A stretch of 64,000 nt of DNA from Sphaeramia orbicularis. Lineage: Eukaryota; Chordata; Actinopteri; Kurtiformes; Apogonidae. The notes beneath the pieces were generated by a model, which was given only the letters and a program-made list of their open reading frames with translations, was not told the origin of the DNA and searched no databases. Each line of letters opens with the position of its first letter. Position 1 is the stretch's first letter. Below, piece by piece: positions 1 to 11,117 of the stretch. Location: the NCBI RefSeq assembly GCF_902148855.1, contig NC_043959.1, positions 38,435,770 through 38,499,769 of the forward strand. Direction: 5' to 3'. The translations under genes were made by a program, and so were the position numbers.

Positions 1-1052
1 TTCAAGATGATATGTCTGTCTATCATTTGTCTGAATAAACAATCAAACATCAGGTGACAAGACATACGCAGTGCATATAAAACTTTTAGTTCTAGTAATT
101 TACGAGCGAGTTACTCTCAGTCTATGACACAGTTATATTTAGATGTCAGTTCATTTATGCATTTCTCTTGAAACTCCCTTATCTGCCTTCTCAATGCATG
201 TCAATAGCTGTCCTAACTTGAAGAGGTCCAAAGTCCAAATGTCCAACCCAATTTAATATATTTGTACTTTATATATTCCAAGGGTCACAAACAGTTACAT
301 TTCCCCAATTAAGTATGACTTAAGACACGGTTATTACTTTATTTTCTTTGTACATTGAAACAAGTTGATACAAGTGCATGAAAACATCTAAATTTAATAA
401 ATTAAAACATTTTTTTAAATCTTTTTAAAAAAATTTTTTTCATTATGAAATGTTATTTTAATTTAGAGATTGAAGTTTTAGGATGAATTGTTTTCTTATT
501 AAGTAGTTATTATTTTAACATAGGATTCATTTGTTTAATCTGTTTTATTTCAATAATGTTAATAGTGAGTTCTTTGTGACCAGGATTTATATAGTACCCT
601 GTTTTAGTTTAAATATTTTGTCAGTATGTTAAGCTTGTTAAGATAGGAAACATCTGTCTGCACAAGATTTAAGTATGTTTCTTCCTTTAGATACATGTCT
701 AATCACACACATATTCACACACATAGTGTTGTCAAACAAACGTGATAAGACATAAATTTATTGTTGGCGTAAGTTTACTTAGAGTTGAGGCCCCACATCT
801 GCTTGACCTATTTAGATAAAGCTAAGTTAAAGACCAACCCATTTGTTTGGGTGAGCCCGCCTGTAGGGAAATAAATGTACAATTCATTGTTTGTTCAGGG
901 CTCATTGTTTTTTTGAATCCTCAGCACTGAGTGTTCGTCTTATTTGTGATCTGAACAAGTTTGGTCAACTTTGAGACTAGGCTAAATCCGTACTCAACCC
1001 TGGAGCTTCCAATAAAAGAACACACTAGCAATTAGATTACACATGTTTTTAT

Positions 1053-2633
1053 TTACTCTTGTTTAACTTTAGGTTTACACACTTTATGGTATAAACACCT
1101 CATTAGGATAAAAACTATTGTGAGCACAGGGAGAAAAACTCCAAACAAGAACAAACCCACATCTACAGAGTAGTAAGAATACCATGGCATTCTGTAGGAC
1201 TCTGTTCTCAGGTGAGCTGCACCTTTGTGTCTCATGACAAACTCCATCCAGAAGAGGGCGTTATCCAGAGGCTTCATGGGCTGGTCTCTGTGCAGTCTGG
1301 ACAGTCTCTGCATGTTCATCCTGTACGAAGGATCATTCAGGACTTCCTCTACTGCCTTAAGGAAGTTATCTTTGTCCACTGAATTAATCGTCAGAATCTG
1401 AGCTCCTCCTCTTTCTTTAAGTCGCATCAAATTATCATATTGGTCAAAAAACAATGGGATCCCCACCACTGGGACGCCATGATAAAGAGCCTCTTGAAGT
1501 CCATTTGTTCCTCCATGAGCAACAAATAGTTTCATCTTGGGATGTCCTAAGAGGTCATTCTGTGGCATCCAGTCAACTAGTAAAGTGTTGTTTCCCAGAT
1601 TGGCCGGTGTGTCACCTTTATGCCTCCAAATGACTTTCTGAGGTAATTTAGCAAAAGCTGCAGCGATCTCATTTGTCATATCAGCAGGAAGTGCACTCAC
1701 AAAAGTTCCCATAGACATTATGATGACTCCATGTTCCCCTGAACTCTGCACAAAGTCCTCCAGGTGCTGAGGTAGAGGTTTGGCAGGTGTACACTGGAAC
1801 CCTCCCATATAGACAAAATTAGGCATTGTGGGTCGTGGATACTCAAACACAAAGTCCACTCTCATGAGCCAAAGGTCTGCAGACAGTGATAACTCATTAA
1901 AGTCAATATTTGGCCTAAGGGTTTTTTCACATAATTGTTGGTACGTTTGTGTGATCATTAAGTAATAGTGTATTTGAGCCAACAGATAAAACATCATATT
2001 TTTAACTCTCTGAAGAAAAGTCATCTTATCAGTGTAACCAGTGCCTGTTATAGGAATATGTGACACTGGTGAAGGAGCAAGAGAAAAATGAGCTTCTTTA
2101 GCTAGGATCCAGCGAACATTATAAACCAAAGGAAGATTCAGATATTTGGCAAAAATGGCCCCACCGCCCCAACTTGGATCAGTGAGTACTAGATCAAAAT
2201 TACTGTACTTCAACATTTTCAAAAAGTCTGGGTCATTGAACATTGCTAACACAAAGTCATTGAAAACTTTGTGGACTTCAATAATTTTGGGGATCATTCC
2301 TATGACCATATAGAGGAAACTTGTCAAAGGAAGAGCCCCTCTCTCAAACTCAAGGACACTGGATGTCATGTTTGTAATGAACTCTTTATCTATGCCCCTC
2401 TCCACTGGAACTGTTATGGAATTATAATAAGTGGAATTCTCTTTGATGTACCAGCTTTTGCTGTTGCGCACCACAGTTATATTGTGTCCTCGTGAGTGTA
2501 GTGCTTGCAGTAGGACCTCCATGTTCACCCAGTGGCTGCCATCAACAGGAAAAACCACAATTTTTCCACCATGGGAACCTTCGGAGAAGAGGATGAGGAG
2601 CAGCACAACACAGCAGCAGTAGATCAGCCTCAT
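1053..2633 (-). CDS. ugt5: UDP-glucuronosyltransferase, UGT5 type (array copy A)
   Basis: Encodes a 526-residue ER-membrane enzyme that, by family, transfers glucuronic acid from UDP-glucuronate to lipophilic substrates in the ER lumen. Visible features: a signal peptide (residues 1-22), the catalytic-type His34 in DGSHW, Asp152 in LTDPSWGGG, and the 44-residue UGT signature from Trp355 (WMPQND) to Gln398 (FFDQYD). A C-terminal transmembrane helix spans about 490-512, with a basic tail ending KVKQE that fits the KxKxx ER-retrieval pattern. The whole coding region is one exon, as in teleost UGT5 and unlike UGT1/UGT2. The start is chosen because a splice acceptor (cattgtag) ends exactly at the ATG, joining a non-coding first exon near 3298-3420. 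It is one residue shorter than copies B and C (one Asn lost near residue 422). An AATAAA overlaps the stop codon. Family is confident; the substrate is unknown. Confidence 0.93.
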   Translation of the reverse strand: MRLIYCCCVVLLLILFSEGSHGGKIVVFPVDGSHWVNMEVLLQALHSRGHNITVVRNSKSWYIKENSTYYNSITVPVERGIDKEFITNMTSSVLEFERGALPLTSFLYMVIGMIPKIIEVHKVFNDFVLAMFNDPDFLKMLKYSNFDLVLTDPSWGGGAIFAKYLNLPLVYNVRWILAKEAHFSLAPSPVSHIPITGTGYTDKMTFLQRVKNMMFYLLAQIHYYLMITQTYQQLCEKTLRPNIDFNELSLSADLWLMRVDFVFEYPRPTMPNFVYMGGFQCTPAKPLPQHLEDFVQSSGEHGVIIMSMGTFVSALPADMTNEIAAAFAKLPQKVIWRHKGDTPANLGNNTLLVDWMPQNDLLGHPKMKLFVAHGGTNGLQEALYHGVPVVGIPLFFDQYDNLMRLKERGGAQILTINSVDKDNFLKAVEEVLNDPSYRMNMQRLSRLHRDQPMKPLDNALFWMEFVMRHKGAAHLRTESYRMPWYSYYSVDVGLFLFGVFLPVLTIVFILMRCLYHKVCKPKVKQE

Positions 2634-3297
2634 CTACAATGAAAACAACAGACTATCAAATGACTGATGGGATAAAATTATCGAAGTGGAGGTAAAGTCA
2701 AATGGAACCATTTCACAATTCCTTGCTTTCTAGTGAAAGGCAAATGAATAAAAATCATTAAAATTAGCCAGTGATTTATTTTACAGTTTATAAGCATTTT
2801 TCTTTCACTGTAAAACAAACTATATAAGTAACATCTCTCGTACAAGGAGACATTCAACAAAACTCACATTATCTTTCAATGCACTTTGCAAAAAAAAAAG
2901 AAAAAAAAAAACGAAAAAAAAAAACATGAATATAGGGTGCTAGTTATAATGAATAAACTTCAGTTTAACATCTTGTCTGATTTATTTAATCTGAAGTGGA
3001 TTAGATCGTATTAATGCAGATTTTAGAGTCTTTCCATTAGTAAAATAAATACACATTCGTGTTTTTCTGTTAATTTTACGCTTTACTCTGCAGAGATGCA
3101 TACACTCCACATAACAGACCTTTTGGTCCACATCCTTTTGTTTTACAGTTTTGCCTTTTATTTGCAAAAGTGGCAGCAAGCGCCAACATGTATGCTTCTG
3201 CAGATTCTCACTTATGAATGTAGCATCTCAAATACAACTATTGCAAACCGGTATTAGTGTTATGCGTACATTAAACATACTTTTTAGACTTACTTAC

Positions 3298-3425
3298 TGC
3301 TGAACTCAGTGAAACATATCCTCCCGGAAAACTGCTGCTGAGCAAGACTGGTCCCACTTCCTCCTTTGTCCAGTCTTATGCAAACACACATGGGAGGAGC
3401 TGGAGCTCAGTTGAGGAGCATTTTA
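3298..3425 (-). other. Non-coding first exon of ugt5 copy A
   Basis: On the minus strand a strong donor (gtaagt, 3292-3297) follows a sequence conserved in all three units. The matching acceptor lies directly before the ATG at 2633, giving a 5'UTR intron of about 660 bp. The 5' end is inferred as about 30 bases downstream of the TATA-like box at 3448-3455. The exact start site is not determined. Confidence 0.6.
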
Positions 3426-3447
3426 GGTCATGTTTCCAGGTCTGATC

Positions 3448-3455
3448 CCTTTATA
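3448..3455 (-). promoter_or_regulatory. TATA-like box of ugt5 copy A
   Basis: TATAAAGG on the minus strand, in an upstream block conserved across the units, at the right distance above the inferred non-coding first exon. Copy B has the same box and copy C a variant. Confidence 0.55.
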
Positions 3456-4785
3456 CAGACTGTGTTGTTTTATGATACAATGACGCTTTCATCATTGCCA
3501 ACTCCAACTTCAGGTATTGGAGTCAGGGGACACATATCTCTGAGCCACAGAAACCTGAAAAAAATTGTGTGCAAGCATGTAAGATTACTGATATATTTTC
3601 TTTTATCTATTAATATGTAATTCAAGTTACCATGCAGGAGAATCCTCATTGATAAGGGTTGTGCAACAAAACAGAAGCTTAATTTTAATCCTTCTGTCGT
3701 TCATTATGACTCCAAAGTGCTGGATCACCTTAAATTTTATATGTTATTTTTTTTAATTCAGAGACAGTTTTTCCTTTTACATAATAAATTCAAGATGATA
3801 TGTCTGTCTATTATTTGTCTGAATAAACAAACACACATCAGCTGACAAAACATAAGCAGTGTAAATAAAACTTTTAGTTCGAATAATTTAAGAGCAAAGT
3901 ACTCTTGTAATCACTACCAAATATTAGATGGGTTGTATTTTCACTGTATTGTCATTCGTTTTTTTATATTAATCTTCCCACTGAGACTTTCCTATAGACC
4001 GCACACTGCACTGTCCCACTGAAAATGCTGTTTTCATAACTTAATGAGATTTGAGTTAATAATTAAAGTAAATTAAAAAGAGATAAAACAAACAAGATAC
4101 TCAGCTATCATTGTAAAAGAGCCTTGTGGGCAACATCATAAACAAAGTTGTAGGTTAATATATAGCTAATTTATCTTGAATACAAACTGGGCTAAAGTGT
4201 AAAGTATAAAACCTACAGCTTAATATGGACAAACAGAAAAAATATAAAAACTGTTCATATGTATTCTGTATATTACTATGTAAATGTAAAGGTGAATTTG
4301 GGCTCTTTGGTAACATTTTATTATCCATTTCAGTGTGAATATGTATTCTCATTTTAAACTCCCTAATCTGCCTTCTCAATGGTGGCATGTCAACAGCTGT
4401 CCTAACTCTAAGAAGTCCAAAGTCCAGATGTCCAGTCTGGTTTGATATATTTGTACTTATATATTCCAAGGGTCAAAAACAGAGTTATATCTCCCCAATT
4501 AAGTATGACTTCAAGAGACATGTATTACTTTATTTTATTTGTATATTTTATATCACGAAAAAGCAAAACACAAGTTGATACAAGTGCATGAAAATATGGA
4601 AGTTGAATAAATTTAAGTAAAATGCATTTGGATCTCATTTTTTGTAACATAAGAACATACTATGCTTTATGATCTTATTTCACAACACAACATACACTTT
4701 AATCTTAACTAACCCTGAGGCTTCAGCATCGTGGTAGAATAAGTGTTTTCTACTTGGTAGTAGGCCTACTAGTAGTTTATACTGG

Positions 4786-4787
<2 letters not shown>

Positions 4788-4820
<33 letters not shown>
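4788..4820. repeat. (GT)n microsatellite
   Basis: An uninterrupted GT dinucleotide run of about 32 bases in the 3' flank of ugt5 copy B. At the matching place in unit C only a short gtgtgtgcatg remains, so the tract expanded or contracted after duplication. Confidence 0.95.
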
Positions 4821-4823
<3 letters not shown>

Positions 4824-5040
4824 ATACTTAAGGATCTGTCAAACAAAACACTGTAACGATTCACAAGATGCTGACACATGTCCGACAGGCAGTAAATGCA
4901 GTCAAATTCATCTACACACACTATTTAGATATAGGCCTTTGACAACTGTGTGTGATTCACTCAATCACTGGTTGTGTTCTGTGGCAAATGAGGTTCAAGT
5001 CCTGGCCAAAGCAATGATTTTTTTTTTCTGCAGATTTTCA

Positions 5041-5068
5041 AAGGGGGGGGGGGGGGGGGTGGGGGGTT
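5041..5068. repeat. Poly-G tract 3' of ugt5 copy B
   Basis: A run of G broken by one T, about 40 bases beyond the end of copy B. A homologous, even longer G run is at 11070-11094 in unit C; unit A lacks it. Long G runs can form quadruplexes and are also prone to length error in sequencing. Confidence 0.9.
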
Positions 5069-5117
5069 ACCAAGGGTGCTGGTAGGTAAATCTGCCATTG
5101 CATTACATATGTTTTGA

Positions 5118-6701
5118 TTACTCTTGTTTAACTTTAGGTTTACACACTGCTTGGTATAAACACCTCATTAGAATAAAAACTGTTGTGAGCACAAGGAGAA
5201 AAACTCCAAACAAGAACAAACCCACATCTACAGAGTAGTAAGAATACCATGGCATTCTGTAGGACTCTGTTCTCAGGTGAGCTGCACCTTTGTGTCTCAT
5301 GACAAACTCCATCCAGAAGAGGGCGTTATCCAGAGGCTTCATGGGCTGGTCTCTGTGCAGTCTGGACAGTCTCTGCATGTTCATCCTGTACGAAGGATCA
5401 TTCAGGACTTCCTCTACTGCCTTAAGGAAGTTGTTATCTTTGTCCATTGTGGACAGTGTGAGAATCTGAGCTCCTCCTCTTTCTTTAAGTCGCATTAAAT
5501 TATCATATTGGTCAAAAAACAATGGGATCCCCACCACTGGAACGCCATGATAAAGAGCCTCCTGGACCCCATTTGTTCCTCCATGAGCTATAAATAGTTT
5601 CATCTTGGGATGTCCTAAGAGGTCATTCTGTGGCATCCAGTCAACTAGTAAAGTGTTGTTTCCCAGATTGGCCGGTCTGTCACCTTTATGCCTCCAAATG
5701 ACTTTCTGAGGTAATTTAGCAAAAGCTGCAGCGATCTCATTTGTCACATCCGCAGGAAGTGCACTCACAAAAGTTCCCAGAGACATGAGGATGACTCCAT
5801 GTTCCCCTGAACTCTGCACAAAGTCCTCCAGGTGCTGAGGTAGAGGTTTGGCAGGTGTACACTGGAACCCTCCCATATAGACAAAATTAGGCATTGTGGG
5901 TCGTGGATACTCAAACACAAAGTCCACTCTCATGAGCCAAAGGTCTGCAGACAGGGATAACTCAAAAAAGTCACTGTTAGGCCCAAGATATTTTTCACAT
6001 ATTTGTTGGTATGTTTGTGTGATTTTTAAGTAATAGTGTATTTGGCCCAAGAGATAAAACACCATATTCTTAATTCTCTGAAGAAAAGTCATCTTATCAG
6101 TGTAACCAGTGCCTGTTATAGGAATATATGACACTGGTGAAGGAGCGAGAGAAAAATGAGCTTCTTTACCCAGGGTCCAACGAACATTATAAACCAAAGG
6201 AAGATTCAGATATTTGGCAAAAATGGCTCCCCCGCCCCAACTTGGATCAGTGAGTACTAGATCAAAATTACTGTACTTCAACATTTTCAAAAAGTCTGGG
6301 TCATTGAACATTGCTAACACAAAGTCACAGTAAACTTTGTGGACTTCAACCATTGTGTGGAACATTTTTATGGCCATATGGAGGAAACTTGTGATAGGAA
6401 GAGCCCCTCTCTCAAACTCAATGATGCCGGACATTTTGTTTGTAATGAACTCTTTATCTATGCCCCTCTCCACTGGAACTGTTATGGAATTATAATAAGT
6501 GGAATTCTCTTTGATGTACCAGCTTTTGCTGTTGCGCACCACAGTTATATTGTGTCCTCGTGAGTGTAGCGCTTGCAGTAGGACCTCCATGTTCACCCAG
6601 TGGCTGCCATCCAAAGGAAAAACCACAATTTTTCCACCATGGGAACCTTTGGAGAAGAAGGTGAGGAGCAGCACAACACAGCAGCAGTAGATCAGCCTCA
6701 T
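5118..6701 (-). CDS. ugt5: UDP-glucuronosyltransferase, UGT5 type (array copy B)
   Basis: An intact 527-residue paralogue of copy A with the same layout: signal peptide, His34, Asp152, UGT signature (WMPQND to FFDQYD), C-terminal membrane helix and KVKQE tail. Its most divergent blocks are residues about 89-127 (KMSGIIEF through EVHKVYCDF) and about 172-250 (for example RWTLGKEAHF, KNMVFYLLGQ, CEKYLGPNSDF), which lie in the N-terminal acceptor-binding half. The C-terminal UDP-sugar half is nearly identical to A and C. The start is fixed by the splice acceptor directly before the ATG; the non-coding exon lies from 7409 upward. Expected to sit in the ER membrane and glucuronidate small lipophilic compounds with a selectivity different from its neighbours (inference from the variable blocks). 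Confidence 0.93.
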   Translation of the reverse strand: MRLIYCCCVVLLLTFFSKGSHGGKIVVFPLDGSHWVNMEVLLQALHSRGHNITVVRNSKSWYIKENSTYYNSITVPVERGIDKEFITNKMSGIIEFERGALPITSFLHMAIKMFHTMVEVHKVYCDFVLAMFNDPDFLKMLKYSNFDLVLTDPSWGGGAIFAKYLNLPLVYNVRWTLGKEAHFSLAPSPVSYIPITGTGYTDKMTFLQRIKNMVFYLLGQIHYYLKITQTYQQICEKYLGPNSDFFELSLSADLWLMRVDFVFEYPRPTMPNFVYMGGFQCTPAKPLPQHLEDFVQSSGEHGVILMSLGTFVSALPADVTNEIAAAFAKLPQKVIWRHKGDRPANLGNNTLLVDWMPQNDLLGHPKMKLFIAHGGTNGVQEALYHGVPVVGIPLFFDQYDNLMRLKERGGAQILTLSTMDKDNNFLKAVEEVLNDPSYRMNMQRLSRLHRDQPMKPLDNALFWMEFVMRHKGAAHLRTESYRMPWYSYYSVDVGLFLFGVFLLVLTTVFILMRCLYQAVCKPKVKQE

Positions 6702-6994
6702 CTACAATGAAAACAACAGACTATCAAATGACTGATGGGATAAAATTATCGAAGTGGAGGTAAAGTCAAATGGAACCATTTCACAATTCCTTGCGTTTTA
6801 GTAAAAGGCAAATGAATAAAATTCTTTAAAATTAGCCATTGAGTTATTTTATAGATTATTAGAATTTTTCTTTCACTCTAAAACAAATTATACAAGTGGC
6901 ATCACATGTATAAGGAGACATTCAGCAAAAGTCACATTATCTTTCAATGCACTTTGCAAAAGAAAAAGTAAAAAAAAAACAAAACATGAAGATA

Positions 6995-7058
6995 CAGTGT
7001 TAGTAACACTGAATAAACTTCAGTTTAAACTGAAATTTATTCAGTCTTACTAACACCG
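6995..7058. repeat. Near-perfect 64-bp palindrome
   Basis: Left and right arms of about 32 bases meet at gttt|aaac (7026/7027) with only a few mismatches. The matching part of unit A (around 2935-2975) has one arm only, so this is a small inverted duplication that arose in unit B, inside the 5'UTR intron of copy B. Confidence 0.85.
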
Positions 7059-7408
7059 TATAAATCAGACTAGATGTCAAACTTTAACATCTTGTCTGAT
7101 TTTTTTTAAATCTTCAATGGATTAGATCATATTAATGCAGATTTGAGACTTTCAAACAATACACATTCATGTTTTTCTGTTAATTTTACACTTTACTCTG
7201 CAGAGATGCATACACTCCACATAACAGACCTTTTGGTCCACATCCTTTTTGTTTTACAGTTTTGCCTTTTATGTGCAAAAGTGGCAGCAAGCGCCAACAT
7301 GTATGCTTCTGCAGATTCTCACTTAAAAATGTAGCATCTCAAATACAACTATTGACAACCGGTGTTAGTGTTTTGCGTACATTAAACATACTTTTTAGAC
7401 TTACTTAC

Positions 7409-7535
7409 TGCTGAACTCACAGTGAAATATATCCTCCCAGAAAACTGCTGCTCGGCACGACTGATCCCACTTCCTCCTTTGTCCAGTCTTATGCAACACA
7501 CATGGGAGGAGCTGGAGCTCAGTTGAGGAGCATTT
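7409..7535 (-). other. Non-coding first exon of ugt5 copy B
   Basis: Homologous to the copy A leader exon. The donor gtaagt is at 7403-7408 on the minus strand and the acceptor abuts the ATG at 6701. The upstream boundary is inferred from the TATA-like box at 7560-7567. Confidence 0.6.
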
Positions 7536-7559
7536 TAGGTCATGTTTCCAGGTCTGATC

Positions 7560-7567
7560 CCTTTATA
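7560..7567 (-). promoter_or_regulatory. TATA-like box of ugt5 copy B
   Basis: TATAAAGG on the minus strand, identical to the copy A box and in the same conserved upstream block. Confidence 0.55.
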
Positions 7568-7995
7568 CAGACTGTGTTGTTTTATTATAAAATGATGCTT
7601 TTATCATTGTCAACTCCAACTTTAGGTATTGGAGTCAGGGGACACATATCTCTGAAGGACAGAAACCTGAATAAATGTGTTCAAACATGTAAGATTACAT
7701 TTTTTTTTACTCTGTTAATGTGTAATTTAAGTTACCATGCAGGAGAATACTCATTGATAAGGGTTGTGCAACAAAACAGAAGCTTCATCTTAATCCTTCT
7801 GTCATTCATTATGACTCCAAAGTGCTGGATCACCTTAACTTTTATATGTTATTTTTTTTTAATTTCAGTGACAGTTTGTTCTTTTACATAATAAATTCAA
7901 GATGATATGTCTGTCTATCATTTGTCTGAATAAACAAACACACATCAGGTGACAAAACAGCAGTGCATATAAAACTTTTAGTTCTAGTAATTTAA

Positions 7996-8499
7996 CCCTG
8001 TTTTAGATTGATTTTATTTCTCAAAATTTGGCTGAAGTTGAAATGCATTTAGATTCTTTTTTTTTTTTTTTTTAATATGGTTTTATTAAGAAGATATTTA
8101 ATCTCCTGAGATTCAGGAAACAACACGTTTTAGCTTTTTTTTAATTCAGTAATTGCAGATATTGGAAACATCATGATGCAACAGTTTTTCAGATGCATTT
8201 TTCAAAATTTTCATGGAATGTCCTTTTTGATGGACAGTTTTTGCTTTTTTTTGTATAAATCTCTGAAACTCTTGACCACAAACATGGACAGAAAACACAC
8301 AGCTGGGTCTGAGGAGGTTAACTTTATGAGATCACAGAGCAGTCCAAGTTTTAGAACTAAGATAATCCTTTTGTTCACTGTATTGCTTAGGGTCTGTAGA
8401 GACTGCCCCCATGTGGTTTGGAGAATATTGTCTTTATACCCTTGTGGAAAATGAGCTGAAACTATGTGTACACAAATGTGGACGCCATGCATGAAAGGG
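7996..8499. mobile_element. piggyBac-like MITE with TTAA target duplication
   Basis: Flanked by TTAA at 7992-7995 and 8500-8503. It starts ccctg and ends atgcatgaaaggg. Unit A, at about 3885, has the uninterrupted empty site (taatttaagagcaaa), so this 504-bp element entered unit C after the array duplicated. The 3' end matches the termini of the element at 31522-32042. No transposase is encoded. Confidence 0.8.
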
Positions 8500-9531
8500 T
8501 TAAGAGCAAACTACTCTCAGTCTACAGCACGGTGATATTTAGATTTCAGTCCGCACATCAACTGTATTTATGCCTTTCCCTTTAATTTTTAATCACCACC
8601 AAATATTTGATGGGTTGTATTTTTATTGTATGATTATTTGTTTTTTTATATTAATCTTCCCACTGAGACTTTCCCATAGACCACACACTGCACTGTCCCA
8701 CTGAAAAGGCTGTTTTCATAACTCAGTGAGGTTTGAGTTAATAATTAAAGTAAATTAAAAAGAGATAAAACAAACAAGATACTCAGCTATCATTGGACTA
8801 AAGTGTAAAGTATAAAACCTACGGCTTAGTACGGACAAACTGGAAAAATATAAAAAATGTTATGTTTTCTGTATATTACTATGTAAATGTAAAGGTGAAT
8901 TTCGGCTCTTTGGTGACATTTTATTATCCATTTCAGTGTGAATATGTATTCTCATTTTAAACTCCCTTATCTGCCCTCTGAATGGTGGCATGTCAACAGC
9001 TGTCCTAACTCTAAGAAGTCCAAAGTCCAGATGTCCAGCCTGGTTTGATATATTTGTACTTATATATTCCAAAGGTCAGGAACAGAGTCACATCTTCCCA
9101 ATTAAGTATGACTTAAAACAGATTTATTACTTTATTTTATTTTTACATTTTCTATCACAAAAAAGGAAAACATATGTTGATACAACAGCATGAAAATATC
9201 TAAGTTGCATAAATTAAAGTAAAATGCATTTAGGTCTCATTTTTTGTAATGTTACCAGTGACATAAGAACGTACTATGCTTTATGGTCTTATTTCACAAC
9301 ACAATAAACACTTTAATCTCAACTAACCCTGAGGCTTAGATGTAGTAGTAGCATAAGTGTTTTCTACTTGGTAGTAGGCCTACTATACTGGAAAATGTGT
9401 GTGTGCATGTAGAATACTTGATGATCTGTCAAACAAAACACTAACGATTCACAAGATGCTGACACATGTCCAACAGCTAGTAAATGCAGTCAAATTCATC
9501 TACACACACTATTTAGATATACAGTCGCAGA

Positions 9532-10641
9532 AAAAAATATTAGACCACCCTTGTTTTCTTCAAGTTCCTGTTCATTTTAATGCCTGGTACAATTAAAGGT
9601 ACATTTGTTTGGACAAATATAATGATAACAACAAAAATAGCTCATAAGAGTATAATTTCAGAGTTGACACCTGGACATTTTCCATGGTTTTCTTAATAAT
9701 AACCAAAATCACTTAAGTTCTTATATCAATAGCTATGGCATTGTAATGTCAAAAACAGTGTTTTTAGGCATTACATGTTTTCTTTTCTGTCTGTTTTAAG
9801 CTGAAGACACACCAACCCGGCAGCTGACCATCGTCAGAAAAGGTAGTCAAACTGATCAGTTGGCACCAGTCTCCCCAACGCGGTCAAAAAGTGTGAAAAA
9901 CACACCAAATCAACTACAGACTTGAACATAGTTCTGCGCTTGCATGAGACATAAACCCGGAAATGACGGAACATCCCTGTAGACCAAAACCCAGAGCTCG
10001 CTATTGTCAGTCACAGTTGTCAGCAGAGTGTTGAGTAGTCAAGAAGGGTTGGTGTTGTTGGACTTGTTGAACAGATGGCTAGTAATAAGACGATACTGGC
10101 ATTGTCAGCTCTCTGGCTTTTTCCTGAAGAAGAAAGATGTCGCAGGCGAAAACTGCAGAGAAATCGCACTATGCTAGAAATGCTAATAGTGCTCACTTCA
10201 TGAAGTCCATAGTCAGCACTGACTGGCACTCATTCAGATACAATATGAGCAGTGAATGGCCTATTATAGAAGACAATAACTGTATGAAGTACCTTGGCAT
10301 AGCTGTATTCACATGTAGACCTCTCATTCACTGATTCACCAGTCAAGGGCTATCTCTCCACCAATCAGATTGGTCCGACTGAACGACAGGTAGTAGCCGA
10401 TTACACATGTTGAATCGGCCAAAAAGACTGGCGACGGCATTAACAACGGCCGATTGAATGGAACACACCAACCAGACTCATGTCACCGACCTCGCCAGAC
10501 AGCCCGACAACGTCCAACCACCGAAAATTGGGTTGGTGTGTCTTTGCCTTTAGTCACATGATAGACACAGGAGTTCGTACTTGATTGCATAACCATTGTT
10601 TCTGATGACTTTTGACAGTCTAATAATTTTTTCCGCGACTG
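9532..10641. mobile_element. Tc1/mariner-type non-autonomous element, interrupted by another
   Basis: Inverted ends cagtcgcagaaaaa and ttttccgcgactg are bordered by TA on both sides. The family is also present at 24651-25014 (364 bp). Here the outer element is split by a 751-bp insert at 9799-10549; without it the length would be about 356 bp. Unit B at about 4941 keeps the empty site, so insertion followed the array duplication. No coding capacity is seen in the outer element. Confidence 0.8.
9799..10549. mobile_element. Harbinger-like element nested in the Tc1/mariner-type element
   Basis: Terminal inverted repeats of about 20 bases (agctgaagacacaccaaccc, with three mismatches to the other end) are flanked by TTA on both sides (9796-9798, 10550-10552), the target size typical of PIF/Harbinger. 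Comparison with the uninterrupted relative at 24651-25014 shows exactly where it entered. A short frame from about 10077 rich in Arg/Lys (EEERCRRRKL) may be a transposase scrap, but this is uncertain. Confidence 0.7.
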
Positions 10642-10904
10642 TAGTAGACCTTTGTTTGACAACTGTGTGTGATTCATTCAATCACTGGTTGTGTTCTGTG
10701 GCCAATGTCATGCAGTTCTATAGTTACGACTGTATAATAATTCATTCCATACCTTCCTTGGCGGTCCATTTGTTTTTCATGCAGACCTGAATGCTGCTTG
10801 AATAGACAGTTGTCTCTTCATGATTATTAGACTTTAATCTAGTTCAGATTTAAGGTCCTTTACCACATAAACTCTAGTCAAAAATGGCACATGCGCTGTA
10901 GACC

Positions 10905-10913
10905 CCCCCCCCC

Positions 10914-10949
<36 letters not shown>
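10905..10949. repeat. Poly-C followed by (CA)n microsatellite
   Basis: A run of C followed by about 18 CA repeats in the 3' flank of ugt5 copy C. Confidence 0.95.
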
Positions 10950-10950
<1 letters not shown>

Positions 10951-11069
10951 CCAATACAAGAGGGAGAGCCTGGAGGTGCCCAAGCACCACCCACAGTAGG
11001 TAACACTTCAGACAGTAAGACTGGGGTTCAAATCCCGGCCAAAGCAATGACTTTTATTCTGCAGATTTT

Positions 11070-11094
11070 CGGGGGGGGGGGGGGGGGGGGGGGG
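11070..11094. repeat. Poly-G tract 3' of ugt5 copy C
   Basis: An uninterrupted run of about 24 G, about 25 bases beyond the end of copy C, homologous to the tract at 5041-5068. The shared preceding sequence (ggttcaaatcccggcc) resembles a tRNA B box, but no tRNA-like body is present. Confidence 0.9.
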
Positions 11095-11117
11095 TCGGCC
11101 ATTGCCAATATTTTTAA

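Noticed and set aside
2271-2622. Open frames on the plus strand opposite the ugt5 genes (also near 5277, 6339, 11277, 12339)
   Set aside because: They are antisense shadows; the minus-strand frames carry signal peptide, UGT signature and membrane anchor.
11025-11050. tRNA B-box-like sequence (ggttcaaatcc) near ugt5 copy C
   Set aside because: No A box or cloverleaf at the right distance; it may be a SINE scrap, too weak to call.
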